Of a stretch of DNA of 64,000 nt, positions 28,001 to 36,425 are shown one piece after another. The notes beneath the pieces are model-generated. The model was given only the letters and a program-made list of their open reading frames with translations. It was not told where the DNA came from and ran no database searches. The translations under genes and the position numbers were made by a program. Position 1 is the stretch's first letter. Each line of letters opens with the position of its first letter. Source of the DNA: Tannerellaceae bacterium (lineage in GTDB: Bacteria; Bacteroidota; Bacteroidia; Bacteroidales; Tannerellaceae); contig JAIRPK010000030.1 in NCBI GenBank assembly GCA_031257015.1, positions 21,065 to 85,064 of the forward strand. The letters run 5' to 3'.

Positions 28001-28698
28001 CTGCAATCGGCTTTTTCGTCATTTGTTTCATGTCGCTGCAATTCTAAATAGTAATCGCTGCCGAACAGGTTCTTGAACCATAAGACGGAGGCTTCGGCTT
28101 CGTCGAGCAGGCCGTTCTGTATCAGCCGGGCTACTTCGCCGCCAAGACAGGCTGAGGTTGCTATGAGGCCTTCGTGATATTTTTCCAGTAGCTCACGGTC
28201 AATGCGCGGGCGATTGTAAAAGCCTTCGGTCCAGCCAAGGGAGACTATTTTTATCAGATTCTTGTAGCCGGTAAGGTTTTTGGCCAGGAGGATGAGGTGC
28301 CAGCCTCCAATATCGTCTTTACTCTCTTTTTTCAGGCGGCCGTTGCGGGCGCAATAACATTCGCAGCCGAGTATCGGCTTGAACAGGGCTGATTTACATT
28401 CCTCGATCTTGTCGGACAGCTTGCGAATGCGCGTTAATTCCTCGTCGGTGAGTATGTCGGCTTTGTCGTTCAGCTCGTTCCATTCCTTTTCACAGTCTTT
28501 GATCGTGGGCAGGTACTTGCTGTTCTTCTTGGCCACCTTGTTGTAAAATTCCTTGATGCCGAACATGTTCCCGTGGTCGGTGATGGCCATGGCACGCATC
28601 CCGTCTTTCTGAGCTTTTTCAATCAGAGCGTCGAGAGAGGCCTGGCCGTCCAAAAGCGAATATTGCGAATGAACATGAAGATGTACGAAAGGTTCCAT
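25051..28698 (-). CDS. dnaE: DNA polymerase III subunit alpha
   Basis: 1215 residues. It has an N-terminal PHP domain (FVHLHVHSQYSLLDG, 5-19, and ITDHGNMFG), the polymerase core with GPGRGSAAGS (411-420) and the catalytic PDIDVDFDD (452-460), a helix-hairpin-helix region, and an OB fold (ILAGGIVTDAREC) towards the C terminus. It is the replicative polymerase. Length and motifs are complete, with no sign of damage. Confidence 0.97.
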   Translation of the reverse strand: MEPFVHLHVHSQYSLLDGQASLDALIEKAQKDGMRAMAITDHGNMFGIKEFYNKVAKKNSKYLPTIKDCEKEWNELNDKADILTDEELTRIRKLSDKIEECKSALFKPILGCECYCARNGRLKKESKDDIGGWHLILLAKNLTGYKNLIKIVSLGWTEGFYNRPRIDRELLEKYHEGLIATSACLGGEVARLIQNGLLDEAEASVLWFKNLFGSDYYLELQRHETNDEKADCSIYPKQVEVNEVIISLARKHNIKLIATNDVHFINEEDAEAHDRLICLSTGKNLDDPSRMRYSKQEWMKTTSEMNAIFADIPEALRNTLEIAAKVEFYSIDNKPLMPDFPIPSGFTSADEYLRHLTMEGAARKYSMPFSSELTERIDFELATIQRMGFPGYFLIVQDFIREARKLEVSVGPGRGSAAGSVVAYCLGITDIDPIKYDLLFERFLNPDRISMPDIDVDFDDEGRALVLDYVSNKYGQEKVARIITYGTMATKSALKDVARVERVPLSEANRLAKLIPEKLPNLKRITLKDAIAHIPELRDAAEGGDHYVRETLKYAQKLEGNVRNTGVHACGVIIGRNDISDIVPVSTAKDKDTGEELLVTQYEGSLIEETGLIKMDFLGLKTLSIIKEAVENVYLTTGKKIDIDHIDMEDAKTFELYCQGRTTGTFQFESAGMQKNLKDLQPSRFEDLIAMNALYRPGPMDYIPSFIARRHGREQITYDIPEMERYLKDTYGITVYQEQVMLLSRTLANFTGGESDALRKAMGKKLIDKMNELKEKFFIGGKSNGHDESKLRKIWADWEKFAEYAFNKSHATCYSWVAYQTAYLKANYPSEYMAAILSRSLSNISDLTRFMDECKVMGIQVLPPDINESLLKFSVNKNGDIRFGMGAIKGLSEYAVLNIVEERNRGGLYKDIFDLVERINLSSCTKKSFEALALAGAFDTFGIKREQYFAEGAKNEPFIDILLRYGSKFQQDKASTTNSLFGDANQITISKPEFPKFEAWSALEILNREKELVGIYLSAHPLDDYRIILEYICNTKVIELNDLASLQGREILAGGIVTDARECYTKDGTHWGLLRLEDYSGSTEIRLFGKEYLTYANYFKLGCYLLIRAKAERHRWKQNEFDLRIGSIKLLQEEKDKLIEKIIISIPILHIEEPILNDLSEIIKQYPGSAQLYFKVTDREHNIFINLMSKDIKVKVTNQLIEFIKAHEYIDFTIN

Positions 28699-29039
28699 TT
28701 GTTGTTGGTTATTATTACGGCGATAAAATTACGAACAATAAGCGAGGCGGGAACAGTTTTTAACGTCAAAGTATGCAAAAGTTATCAACATGTAATTGAA
28801 TCCCTTTGCTCATGCGTCTCGGAAAATCTTGCGGCAAATGATTTTTCCGCCCGGAAGCCTCGCTAAATCCTAATCGGAACGAGTCGGAATTTCGGATGAT
28901 TTGAAAACCGGGAATTTGAAAATGATAGAGGGCATGGTTGGCCTCTCGTCCTGAAATAGCATGGGATTATGGAGGCTCGAAGGCCCGAAATATGTTTACT
29001 TGAACTCTCCTCCGCCCCGGCGGATTCCTGTTTCCCTTT
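28699..29039. other. Intergenic region upstream of dnaE
   Basis: About 340 bp containing the dnaE leader region. No RNA gene or further gene was recognised before array 4. Confidence 0.5.
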
Positions 29040-29370
29040 CCTGAAGCCGTTCCGGAATCCCGAAAGTATTTTTACTTGCGGCGGGAAGGATTTCCGGAAC
29101 CCCGAAAGTATTTTTCCTGCCTCCGGGAAACTTTCGGGATTCTGAAAAGCTTCTCGACGCGAGGAAAAATACTTTCGGGATTCTGAAAAGTTATATGGCG
29201 CCGGGAAAAATGCTTTCGGGGTTCTGAAAAGCTTCCCGACGTGAGAGGAAATGCTTTCGGGATTTCGGAAAGCTTCCCGACGAATGGAAAAATGCTTTCG
29301 GGATTTCGGAAAGTTTCCCGACGCGGGGAAAAATGCTTTCGGGGTTCCGGAAATTTTCCTGATGCGGGGA
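29040..29370. repeat. Tandem array 4: 41-bp period, about eight units
   Basis: CTTTCGGG starts at 29,131, 29,172, 29,213, 29,254, 29,295 and 29,336, exactly 41 bp apart. Two more units with CGAAAGTATTTTT at 29,061 and 29,103 precede them in a more diverged form, 42 bp apart. Within units, GGAAAGC and GCTTTC arms and CCCGACGCGGGG give hairpin potential. 41 is not a multiple of three, so frames through it are not genes. Confidence 0.9.
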
Positions 29371-29874
29371 TTGAATTTTTCGTGGAGCATGAAAGTATCA
29401 AGTCTTCGGACGGGAAGAATTTTCGGAACCGTGAAGGTTTCCCGGAGAGGGTCGGGGGGCTTTCGTGCTGCATGATGGGTTGGGATTCGAGGGTTTAGGG
29501 CGCACTGCGTGCAGGTTTTGCCCCGGAGCTGCGGGCGACGGGCGGGCGGGGCGCATAACCGCTATTGTTCTTTTGCGATGTTTCATTCCTGATTCATGAT
29601 TCAAATCCGGAAATCTGACGTGGAGGTACACATTAATATATATAGCTGCATGAAAATGGAGGGAGGCGATTGTGGGGCCGGTTGTTTAGCTGTTTACATT
29701 TGCGAGGGCGACGGTTGACATAAATCATTCGAGGGGGCGGGCGGCGAACTTGAAACGGAAATATTGGCCGGCGGAAATCTGACGGGATGAGAGGTTCAGG
29801 GGCGATGCGCTTGCCATAATACCAGGCAAGCGCATTATTTCCTAGCATGGCGTAAGAAAAAGAGTTTTATTCTT
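29371..29874. other. Gene-free stretch before ricT
   Basis: About 500 bp with short overlapping frames on both strands and no recognisable product. I see nothing specific apart from the promoter at its right end. Confidence 0.5.
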
Positions 29875-29882
29875 TACATTTG
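29875..29882 (+). promoter_or_regulatory. Promoter -7 box for ricT
   Basis: TACATTTG 30 bp before the ATG at 29,912. Confidence 0.65.
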
Positions 29883-29911
29883 TGCGCTCTAAAAAACAAA
29901 GGAATTAACGG

Positions 29912-31051
29912 ATGAAAACAAAATATATATGCGGAGCCGGAGCTTGCGAAATGTGCCTCAAGGGATGCAGTCGCAGGCAGGATTCCAAACTTAATACTTA
30001 CGACTGGCTGTGCGATGTTCCTGACGCGGAGTTTGTCACCGATTATGTGGAGGTGCAGTTCAAAAATACGAGAAAGGGGTATTTCCTGAACGTGAACAGG
30101 ATTCCGTTGACAAAGGGCGACGTGGTGGCTGTCGAAGCAAGTCCGGGGCATGACATCGGAACGGTTACGCTTATCGGAAAGCTTGTCTTGCTGCAGATGA
30201 AAAAGAATAATGTGCGCAACAGTAATCCCGGAGATATTAAACGAATCTACCGCCGGGCGAAGCCGACCGACATTGAAAAGTTTGAAGAGGCCAAGGGCAG
30301 GGAGCATGAAACAATGATTCGCTCCAGGCAGATTGCCTCCGAGCTTGGCCTCGACATGAAAATCGGGGACGTGGAATATCAGGGGGATGGCAACAAGGCG
30401 ATATTTTATTACATAGCCGACGAACGGGTCGATTTCCGACAGCTGATTAAGGTCCTTGCGGAAACTTTTCGCGTTCGCATCGAAATGAAGCAAATCGGCG
30501 CCAGGCAGGAAGCGGGAAGAATCGGCGGGCTAGGCCCATGCGGACGGGAAATGTGTTGCTGCAGCTGGATGTCAAGCTTTGTTTCCGTCGCTACGGGAGC
30601 TGCACGCTATCAGGATATTTCCATGAGTCCGCAAAAGCTCGCCGGGCAATGCGCCAAGCTGAAATGTTGCATAAATTATGAGATTGATGCCTACGTGGAG
30701 GCTCTGAAACAATTTCCGCCAAGGGAGGCGACGCTGGAAACGAAAGATAATACGTACTACAACTTTAAAACGGATATTTTCAAAAACGAAATCACGTTCT
30801 CTACCGACCGCACGATGGGAGTGAATATGGTTACTATAACTGCCCGGCGTGCTTTTGACATAATTGCCATGAACAAGGATGGGATAAAGCCGCACTCGCT
30901 TGTCGCAGACGAAAAACCGGCAGCTTCCCGCACTGATTCTCCGGATATTCTGGGGCAGGACAGCCTCACGCGATTTGACAAGAAAAAGAAGAAGAAAAAG
31001 AAGAAGAAAAAGAAAGGGACGCAGGATGAAAATGGCGCGACCAAGGCTTAA
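29912..31051 (+). CDS. ricT: PSP1-domain protein (RicT/YaaT-like)
   Basis: 379 residues. N-terminal Cys cluster CGAGACEMCLKGC, then the PSP1 region with GDVEYQGDGNKAIFYYIADERVDFRQL and the family Cys motifs GPCGREMCCCSW and CAKLKCCINYE, which in RicT homologues help bind Fe-S clusters. The C terminus is odd: a run of 13 Lys (about residues 355-367), encoded by mixed AAA and AAG. In Bacteroidales this gene is typically followed by gldH, as here, with a 26-bp overlap. Its role in this group is not established; in Bacillus RicT works with RNase Y. Confidence 0.88.
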   Translation: MKTKYICGAGACEMCLKGCSRRQDSKLNTYDWLCDVPDAEFVTDYVEVQFKNTRKGYFLNVNRIPLTKGDVVAVEASPGHDIGTVTLIGKLVLLQMKKNNVRNSNPGDIKRIYRRAKPTDIEKFEEAKGREHETMIRSRQIASELGLDMKIGDVEYQGDGNKAIFYYIADERVDFRQLIKVLAETFRVRIEMKQIGARQEAGRIGGLGPCGREMCCCSWMSSFVSVATGAARYQDISMSPQKLAGQCAKLKCCINYEIDAYVEALKQFPPREATLETKDNTYYNFKTDIFKNEITFSTDRTMGVNMVTITARRAFDIIAMNKDGIKPHSLVADEKPAASRTDSPDILGQDSLTRFDKKKKKKKKKKKKGTQDENGATKA

Positions 31052-31520
31052 GAACAGAGGGGGGGCGCTGTTCGGGGCGCTAATGCTTCTGATTTTCCTT
31101 ACGGCTTGTGAAAATCATATCGTTTATAATCGTTATCAGACGGTTGAGGCGATGACGTGGGGGAAAGAGGATGCGTATTACTTCACCTTCAATATCGACG
31201 ACTTGTCTGTTCCATATAATGTGACAATTGAGCTTCGGCATAACGATTTTTATTCTTACCGGAATATCTGGCTTTTTTGTGACGAGGAATTGCCTGTCGG
31301 GCCTGTTCTGCGGGACACTGTGGAGTTTTTTTTGTCCGACGAGTACGGGCGCTGGCATGGGAAGGGCTTCTCGCTTTACGAAGCTGGCTTGGTGATGAAG
31401 TCCGGTTATTCGTTTCCCTACAAGGGGCAATACACTTATTGTTTCAGGCAGGGGATGCGGGACGATCGGTTGCGCGGGATTCAGGAAATAGGGCTGAGAG
31501 TAGAGAAAATCGGCAGGTGA
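31026..31520 (+). CDS. gldH: Gliding-motility-associated lipoprotein GldH
   Basis: 164 residues from the ATG at 31,026; lipoprotein signal LMLLIFLTAC with the acylated Cys near residue 28. The sequence ENHIVYNRYQTVEAMTW and DDLSVPYNVTIELRHNDFYSYRNIWLF fit GldH. GldH is found in gliding Bacteroidetes and also in non-motile Bacteroidales. It overlaps ricT by 26 bp in another frame. The T9SS sorting domain encoded at 54-55 kb is consistent with such an organism, although GldH itself is not a core T9SS component. Confidence 0.9.
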   Translation: MKMARPRLKNRGGALFGALMLLIFLTACENHIVYNRYQTVEAMTWGKEDAYYFTFNIDDLSVPYNVTIELRHNDFYSYRNIWLFCDEELPVGPVLRDTVEFFLSDEYGRWHGKGFSLYEAGLVMKSGYSFPYKGQYTYCFRQGMRDDRLRGIQEIGLRVEKIGR

Positions 31521-31521
31521 A

Positions 31522-32187
31522 TCATTCCCGGTTGCCGAAAATGAAGCTGCCGATTCGCACCATCGTGCTTCCCTCCGCGACTGCGATTTCGTAATCGTTC
31601 GTCATTCCCATCGACAGTTCGGAAAAGTCGGCGGAGCTTTGAAAAAACAAAGATTTTAATTCGATCCATAACGAGTGGAGGGAGCGAAATTCGTTCTTCA
31701 CAACGGTTATATCCTCCGTAAAAGTGGCGATTCCCATCAGCCCGCGGATGCGGATATTGGGGAATTGCTCAAGGCTGTTTGTCTGGAGAAAATGTTTGCA
31801 ATCATCGGGCGTAAAACCATGTTTGCCCATTTCTTTTGCGATGTGTATTTCCAATAATATATTTATTGTACGACCGTGTTTGGCGGCTTGCCGGTTAATT
31901 TCCTGGAGAAGCTTTGGGCTATCGACGCTGTGAATGGTGTGGACGCATGAGGCAATATCTTTAACCTTATTGCTTTGTAGAGGGCCGATAAAATGCCATT
32001 CTATGTCGTCGGGAAGCTGGGGGCGTTTGGCAATTAATTCTTGTGCACGGCTTTCTCCGAATATACGTTGTCCGGCAAGATAGGCTGCCATAATTTTTTC
32101 AGACGGATGGAATTTGGAGACGGCTACCAACTTGACGTTGGGGGGCAGATTATTCTTCAAAAATGTGATATTATCTGCGATATTCAT
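31522..32187 (-). CDS. yggS: YggS-family PLP homeostasis protein
   Basis: 221 residues. KLVAVSKFHPSEKI contains the PLP-binding Lys, followed by IFGESRAQEL, WHFIGPLQSNKVK and the C-terminal SMGMTNDYEIAVAEGSTMVRIGSFIFG. This is a single-domain PLP-binding protein of vitamin B6 homeostasis. Its start overlaps the stop of the DUF4494 gene by four bases, so they are coupled. Confidence 0.95.
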   Translation of the reverse strand: MNIADNITFLKNNLPPNVKLVAVSKFHPSEKIMAAYLAGQRIFGESRAQELIAKRPQLPDDIEWHFIGPLQSNKVKDIASCVHTIHSVDSPKLLQEINRQAAKHGRTINILLEIHIAKEMGKHGFTPDDCKHFLQTNSLEQFPNIRIRGLMGIATFTEDITVVKNEFRSLHSLWIELKSLFFQSSADFSELSMGMTNDYEIAVAEGSTMVRIGSFIFGNRE

Positions 32188-32666
32188 TCCGCTTGTTTGG
32201 GATTAATTGTGGATGTTGTGTTGGGATTTGCGGATTCTTTTGGAGTGTATGGAAATACGTTCATTAAGGCTGTTTCGGTTATTGAGAATATCGAATAGTC
32301 GGCTAACGTGGTTTTCATTCCTGCTTCGAGTATGGATATGGCTTCGACTACGCTGGAGGCTTGTACGAGCATCATGGAAGAGGTCTTCTTTTCTGCACCG
32401 CTTTTCTCATCGAGAGTAATAAACTGAACTTTTATGCGGTAATATCTATCTCCGTTTTCATCATAGAATATCTCGGAAATACGGGCGCGTTTAATATCAG
32501 TAACAGTAAATTCTCCGGAAATATACGGACGTATTTCTTCAATGATACGCGCTTCAGCTTCGGTGAACGATAGAGCATCTACTAAATATGGTTCGGATAC
32601 TTTCTTTACCATTCCGTTCTCGATAATCTTCTCGTAAGAAACCTTACATTCAAACCAATTGTACAT
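32184..32666 (-). CDS. DUF4494 protein
   Basis: 160 residues, soluble, starting MYNWFECKVSYEKI. The pattern matches DUF4494, a Bacteroidetes family commonly encoded beside yggS. It has a beta-rich fold and a low-complexity tail (NPNTTSTINPKQAE). Function unknown. TACATTTG at 32,710-32,717 on the minus strand supplies the promoter for this and yggS. Confidence 0.88.
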   Translation of the reverse strand: MYNWFECKVSYEKIIENGMVKKVSEPYLVDALSFTEAEARIIEEIRPYISGEFTVTDIKRARISEIFYDENGDRYYRIKVQFITLDEKSGAEKKTSSMMLVQASSVVEAISILEAGMKTTLADYSIFSITETALMNVFPYTPKESANPNTTSTINPKQAE

Positions 32667-32709
32667 ATTTAAATGAATTATTAAACTTGTTTTATGTGGA
32701 AAATAATAG

Positions 32710-32717
32710 CAAATGTA
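32710..32717 (-). promoter_or_regulatory. Promoter -7 box for DUF4494-yggS
   Basis: TACATTTG read on the minus strand, about 44 bp before the start codon. Confidence 0.6.
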
Positions 32718-32759
32718 ATCTTTTTTTCTTCACTATATACGTATGTCAAATTTATTATT

Positions 32760-32767
32760 TATTTTTG
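32760..32767 (+). promoter_or_regulatory. Promoter -7 box for the gene at 32,803
   Basis: TATTTTTG, 35 bp before the ATG. Confidence 0.5.
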
Positions 32768-32802
32768 CACCCAAAATTACAAACAAAATAATTTTTAAAA
32801 GT

Positions 32803-33045
32803 ATGGCAAGACATAAAATGACAGAAGAGGAAAAGATTGCAAGGCGCATGGCCAAAGAGCAAGCTTTTGAAACAGTGGAGAGGCATTTGAAACATCTCAA
32901 TTTTGGAGAATTGGACGAAGTAATCTCGCAAGCTCATCGGTATAAAAAGGAACAGCTGGGCAAGGAGGAACTTCGCTTAATCAAAGAAAAAGAAGTGATC
33001 GAAATGCAGTTGCAAAGACTGAAAGATCTGGATGTGGTTAAATAA
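32803..33045 (+). CDS. Small charged coiled-coil protein, unknown function
   Basis: 80 residues from the ATG at 32,803 (MARHKMTEEEKIARRMAKE); the upstream in-frame ATG at 32,743 precedes the promoter box. The protein is almost entirely helical and charged, with a C-terminal KEKEVIEMQLQRLKDL heptad-like segment. It has its own promoter and terminator (33,078). I do not recognise a family with a known role. Confidence 0.65.
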   Translation: MARHKMTEEEKIARRMAKEQAFETVERHLKHLNFGELDEVISQAHRYKKEQLGKEELRLIKEKEVIEMQLQRLKDLDVVK

Positions 33046-33077
33046 CTCCAACATCATCTTTTTTTTATGACAACCGG

Positions 33078-33105
33078 AAAAGGGCGCAACAGCGCTCTTT
33101 TTTTA
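33078..33105 (+). terminator. Terminator after the gene at 32,803
   Basis: AAAAGGGCGC and GCGCTCTTTT form a stem with a short loop and a long T run. Confidence 0.85.
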
Positions 33106-33167
33106 TTGACTGACATAATACCTTTCTTCTCAGGCTTCTTTTTTCCTTTTTTTTTAATTTCATTCTC

Positions 33168-33175
33168 TATCTTTG
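33168..33175 (+). promoter_or_regulatory. Promoter -7 box for the GH10 gene
   Basis: TATCTTTG, 33 bp before the ATG at 33,209. Confidence 0.65.
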
Positions 33176-33208
33176 TTGCATTAGTTAAACTCTTTAATCC
33201 TACTTATT

Positions 33209-34324
33209 ATGCAATGCAAGAACTGTAAAAATCCGTTAATGAAATTCTTTTTTTTATCTTTTCTTCTTTGTGCAATGGAAGTCAATTCTCAGTCGATTGT
33301 AACTTCGGATGGGATTCCTTCATTGCAGGAGGCGTACAGGGAATATTTTACGTTGGGCGTGGCTGTGTCGATGAATCATTTGATGTCTTTACCTGAATCA
33401 GCGATGATTAAAAAGCATTTTGGAAGTATTACGGCTGAAAATTTCATGAAGCCGGCTATGTTAATGAAAAAAGATGGGGCGTTCAATTACGAGTGGGCAG
33501 ACCGAATTGTCGCTTTTGCACGGGTTAATGGATTGAAAATGCGCGGACATACTTTGGTATGGCATAACCAGACGCCGACCTGGTTCTTCACAAATGATGC
33601 GGGAGAACCGCTGGATTCGACTGCTTTGTACGAACGTCTGGAGATGTATATGCGTGAAGTTATGACGCATTTCAAGGATGCGGTATATTGCTGGGATGTG
33701 GTTAATGAGGCCTTGGCAGATGAACCGGGGGAGTTGTTTCGGAAGGATAGTCCATGGTTTAGGGCTTGCAATGAGGCATATATCGCAAAAGCTTTTCAAA
33801 TCGCTCGAAAAATAAATCCGGATGTCAAGCTTTTTTACAATGATTATAATCTTACACAGCCGCTCAAACGTGAAAAGGCGTGGAAATTGTTAAAACGATT
33901 GAAAGATGAAGGCGTGCCTGTGGATGGTGTCGGGATGCAGGGTCACTGGAGCATGGACGAGATTTCGAGGGAGGATATTCAGACGTCTATCGACTTGTTC
34001 TACTCGCTCGGACTGGATATTCAGATTACGGAACTCGACTTGACGGTTTATACTACCTATCATGGAGAGGGCGCACGGCAGCAGGCGAAAGAAACGCGCG
34101 AGTTTACGCCGGAACTGGCCGAGAAACAGGCCAAAACATATAAGATGATATTTGAAACTTTTCGTGCCAATAAGGGGAAAATAAGCGCCGTCACTTTCTG
34201 GGGGCTGGCTGACAATTATACGTGGCTGCACAACTTCCCTGTCCGTGGGCGTATGGATTATCCTTTACTTTTCGGGCGAGACCTTTCTCCCAAACCTGCT
34301 TTTTGGAGTATAGTCCGATACTGA
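33209..34324 (+). CDS. GH10 endo-beta-1,4-xylanase
   Basis: 371 residues with a signal peptide; Met 11 (33,239), which gives a tidier signal (MKFFFLSFLLCAMEVNSQ), may be the true start. The single GH10 domain has the conserved HTLVWHNQTPTWF, the acid/base Glu in WDVVNEAL (E167) and the nucleophile Glu in ITELDLT (E275), plus WGLADNYTWL near the end. It cleaves xylan or xylo-oligosaccharides. It stands alone with its own promoter, not in a SusC/SusD locus. Confidence 0.95.
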   Translation: MQCKNCKNPLMKFFFLSFLLCAMEVNSQSIVTSDGIPSLQEAYREYFTLGVAVSMNHLMSLPESAMIKKHFGSITAENFMKPAMLMKKDGAFNYEWADRIVAFARVNGLKMRGHTLVWHNQTPTWFFTNDAGEPLDSTALYERLEMYMREVMTHFKDAVYCWDVVNEALADEPGELFRKDSPWFRACNEAYIAKAFQIARKINPDVKLFYNDYNLTQPLKREKAWKLLKRLKDEGVPVDGVGMQGHWSMDEISREDIQTSIDLFYSLGLDIQITELDLTVYTTYHGEGARQQAKETREFTPELAEKQAKTYKMIFETFRANKGKISAVTFWGLADNYTWLHNFPVRGRMDYPLLFGRDLSPKPAFWSIVRY

Positions 34325-34390
34325 ATTTGTAAACAGAGCAGATCTGCTAAATCTGTTTTTTTTCAATGTTTTAAAAGTGAAATGTTAATC

Positions 34391-34418
34391 GTGGAGGCGC
34401 ATTGAGATGTGTCTCTAC
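34391..34418. repeat. Degenerate GTAGAGACGC-type hairpin
   Basis: GTGGAGGCGCAT pairs with ATGTGTCTCTAC using three G-T pairs. It is related to the perfect hairpin at 21,590-21,619 and lies after the xylanase gene, where it may terminate transcription. Confidence 0.5.
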
Positions 34419-34563
34419 GGTTATATGAAGGTTTGCGCCTTGCTGTGAGAATGTGGCAATGGGGGCATCCAGATATTTTTTTTTACGCTAAAGTTTATGG
34501 TTCGGCTACTTAATATATCATGGCGTTAGTGTTAGGATTTCGACGATGGTGTATTTTTTCCTG

Positions 34564-34867
34564 GAGCTAGCTCGCATGTTTCCAGAGCTAGCTCGTGTGC
34601 TTCCAGAGCTAGCTCGCGTGTTTCCGGAGCTAGCTCGCGTGTTCCCGGAGCTAGCTCGCGTGTTCCCAGAGCTAGCTCGCGTGTTTCCGGAGCTAGCTCG
34701 CGTGCTTCCGGAGCTAGCTCGCGTGCTTCCAGAGCTAGCTCGCGTGCTTCCAGAGCTAGCTCGCGTGTTTCCAGAGCTAGCTCGCATGTTTCCAGAGCTA
34801 GCTCGCGTGCTTCCAGAGCTAGCTCGCATGTTTCCAGAGCTAGCTCGCGTGCTTCCAGAGCTAGCTC
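34564..34867. repeat. Tandem array 5: 15 GAGCTAGCTC palindromes every 21 bp
   Basis: The perfect 10-bp palindrome GAGCTAGCTC starts at 34,564 and recurs every 21 bp to 34,858, 15 copies in all. The 11-bp spacers are near-constant (GCGTGYTTCCA type), varying at two or three positions. Because 21 is a multiple of three and the unit lacks stops, three frames are open through it. The most regular array in the window. Confidence 0.96.
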
Positions 34868-35103
34868 GCATGTTTTTCTATATGCGCAACGGGACATTAA
34901 AATCGTAAAAGGGAGCTTCCAATAGTGCTTTTTTTATTTGTTATGCGCTGTTAGCAAATCTTCTCCGGCAAATCCGAACGATGCTTTTGATTCGATCGCA
35001 AGTAGCGGAAAATCTGATTTTTAGAAGTCCCTGAAAAGTTATTACTTTGCATAGATTTCTCAGGCTGATATACATTAATAAATAAAAAGAACTAATTAAA
35101 AAT
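34868..35103. other. Leader region before paaK
   Basis: 235 bp of AT-rich sequence. An ATTACTTTGC element near 35,041-35,050 may be the -7 region. No gene was found. Confidence 0.45.
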
Positions 35104-36405
35104 ATGATTTGGAACGAGGCGATAGAGTGCATGAGGCGCGACGAAATGCGTAAACTTCAGGAAATGCGTTTTAAACGGACTGTTGAGAGGGTTTATCATA
35201 ACTGCGAACCTTATCGCAAGCGGATGCAGGAGGCAGGAATTGCGCCGGATGATTTCCGAGGTATTGATGATGTTGCAAAGTTGCCGTTTACTTCTAAAAA
35301 GGACTTGAGGGATTATTACCCGTTCAGGCTTTTGAGCGTACCGATGTCGGAGATTGTGCGATTGCAGGCGTCGTCAGGAACGACGGGCAAGCCGATTGTT
35401 GTTGGCTACACGCGCCGGGATTTGGGAATATGGAGCGAGGTCGGAGCAAGGTGCTTTACGGCTTATGGGCTGGGCAAACAGGATGTTGTACAGGTTTCTT
35501 ATGGCTATGGTCTTTTTACGGGGGGACTCGGCGCTCATTGTGCAGTTGAGACGATTGGTGGGGCTGTGCTTCCGATGTCGAGCGGAAATACGGAAAAGCA
35601 AATCATGTTGATGCACGATTTCGGCGCTGTCGGTTTAGCTTGCACGCCGTCTTATGCGCTTTATTTGGCTGATGCCATGAAAGATTCGGGTATTCCTCGT
35701 GAGGAATTTAAGTTGAAGGTAGGCGCCTTTGGGGCGGAACCGTGGACGGAGGCTATGCGGAGAGAATTGCAGGAGAAGCTTGGGATTAAAGCGTATGATT
35801 TATATGGTTTGACTGAAATTATTGGGCCTGGTGTCGGACATGAATGTGCTTGCCAGAATGGGACGCATCTCTGTGAGGATCATTTTTATCCTGAAATAGT
35901 TGATCCGACTACTGGCGAACCTCTTCCGGCAGGACAAACGGGCGAGTTGGTTTTTTCTACTATCAGTAAGGAAGGAATGCCGTTGCTTCGCTTCCGCACG
36001 CGCGATTTGACGAGCTTGAATTATGAGCCTTGCCTGTGCGGGCGGACATCGGTGAGAATGAATCGTATACTAGGCCGATGCGACGATATGTTGATCATTC
36101 GCGGTGTTAATGTTTTTCCGTCGCAGCTGGAGGCGGTCATCTGTGAGATAGACGAGCTAGAGCCGCATTATTTTATTGTTGTTGACAGGGTGAATAATCT
36201 TGATACGTTTGAGGTGCAGGTTGAAGTCAAGGCTGAATTTTATTCTGATGAGATGAATAGAATGCTTGACTTGCGGCGGCGGATTATTCATCGTCTTCAA
36301 AGCGTCATTGGGTTGTCGCCGGACGTTAAGCTGGTCGAGCCGCGCAGCATTGAACGGAGTCAGGGGAAAGCAAAGCGAGTGTTGGACAAGCGTAAATTCA
36401 ATTAA
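35104..36405 (+). CDS. paaK: Phenylacetate-CoA ligase family protein
   Basis: 433 residues, standard PaaK length. The AMP-binding motif SSGTTGKPIVVGYT is at about 91-104, with YGLTEIIGPGV in the middle and a C-terminal domain with DMLIIRGVNVFPSQLE. It forms CoA thioesters of arylacetates via the adenylate. In anaerobic Bacteroidales it is usually paired with an ACT-domain gene, as here 21 bp downstream. That suggests a role in aromatic amino acid breakdown or synthesis through arylacetates. Confidence 0.92.
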   Translation: MIWNEAIECMRRDEMRKLQEMRFKRTVERVYHNCEPYRKRMQEAGIAPDDFRGIDDVAKLPFTSKKDLRDYYPFRLLSVPMSEIVRLQASSGTTGKPIVVGYTRRDLGIWSEVGARCFTAYGLGKQDVVQVSYGYGLFTGGLGAHCAVETIGGAVLPMSSGNTEKQIMLMHDFGAVGLACTPSYALYLADAMKDSGIPREEFKLKVGAFGAEPWTEAMRRELQEKLGIKAYDLYGLTEIIGPGVGHECACQNGTHLCEDHFYPEIVDPTTGEPLPAGQTGELVFSTISKEGMPLLRFRTRDLTSLNYEPCLCGRTSVRMNRILGRCDDMLIIRGVNVFPSQLEAVICEIDELEPHYFIVVDRVNNLDTFEVQVEVKAEFYSDEMNRMLDLRRRIIHRLQSVIGLSPDVKLVEPRSIERSQGKAKRVLDKRKFN

Positions 36406-36425
36406 TCAAGAAATAAATAGAGATC

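Noticed and set aside
29241..29498. Plus-strand frames such as GKMLSGFRKVSRRG
   Set aside because: They run through the 41-bp array 4, which shifts frame in each unit; no family character.
34518..34908. Long open frames of heptad repeats (ELARVLP, SSGNTRA and similar) on both strands
   Set aside because: The 21-bp palindromic unit contains no stop in several frames, so every frame looks like a heptad-repeat protein. There is no start context, promoter or conserved flank, and the other arrays with 41- or 83-bp periods are clearly not coding.
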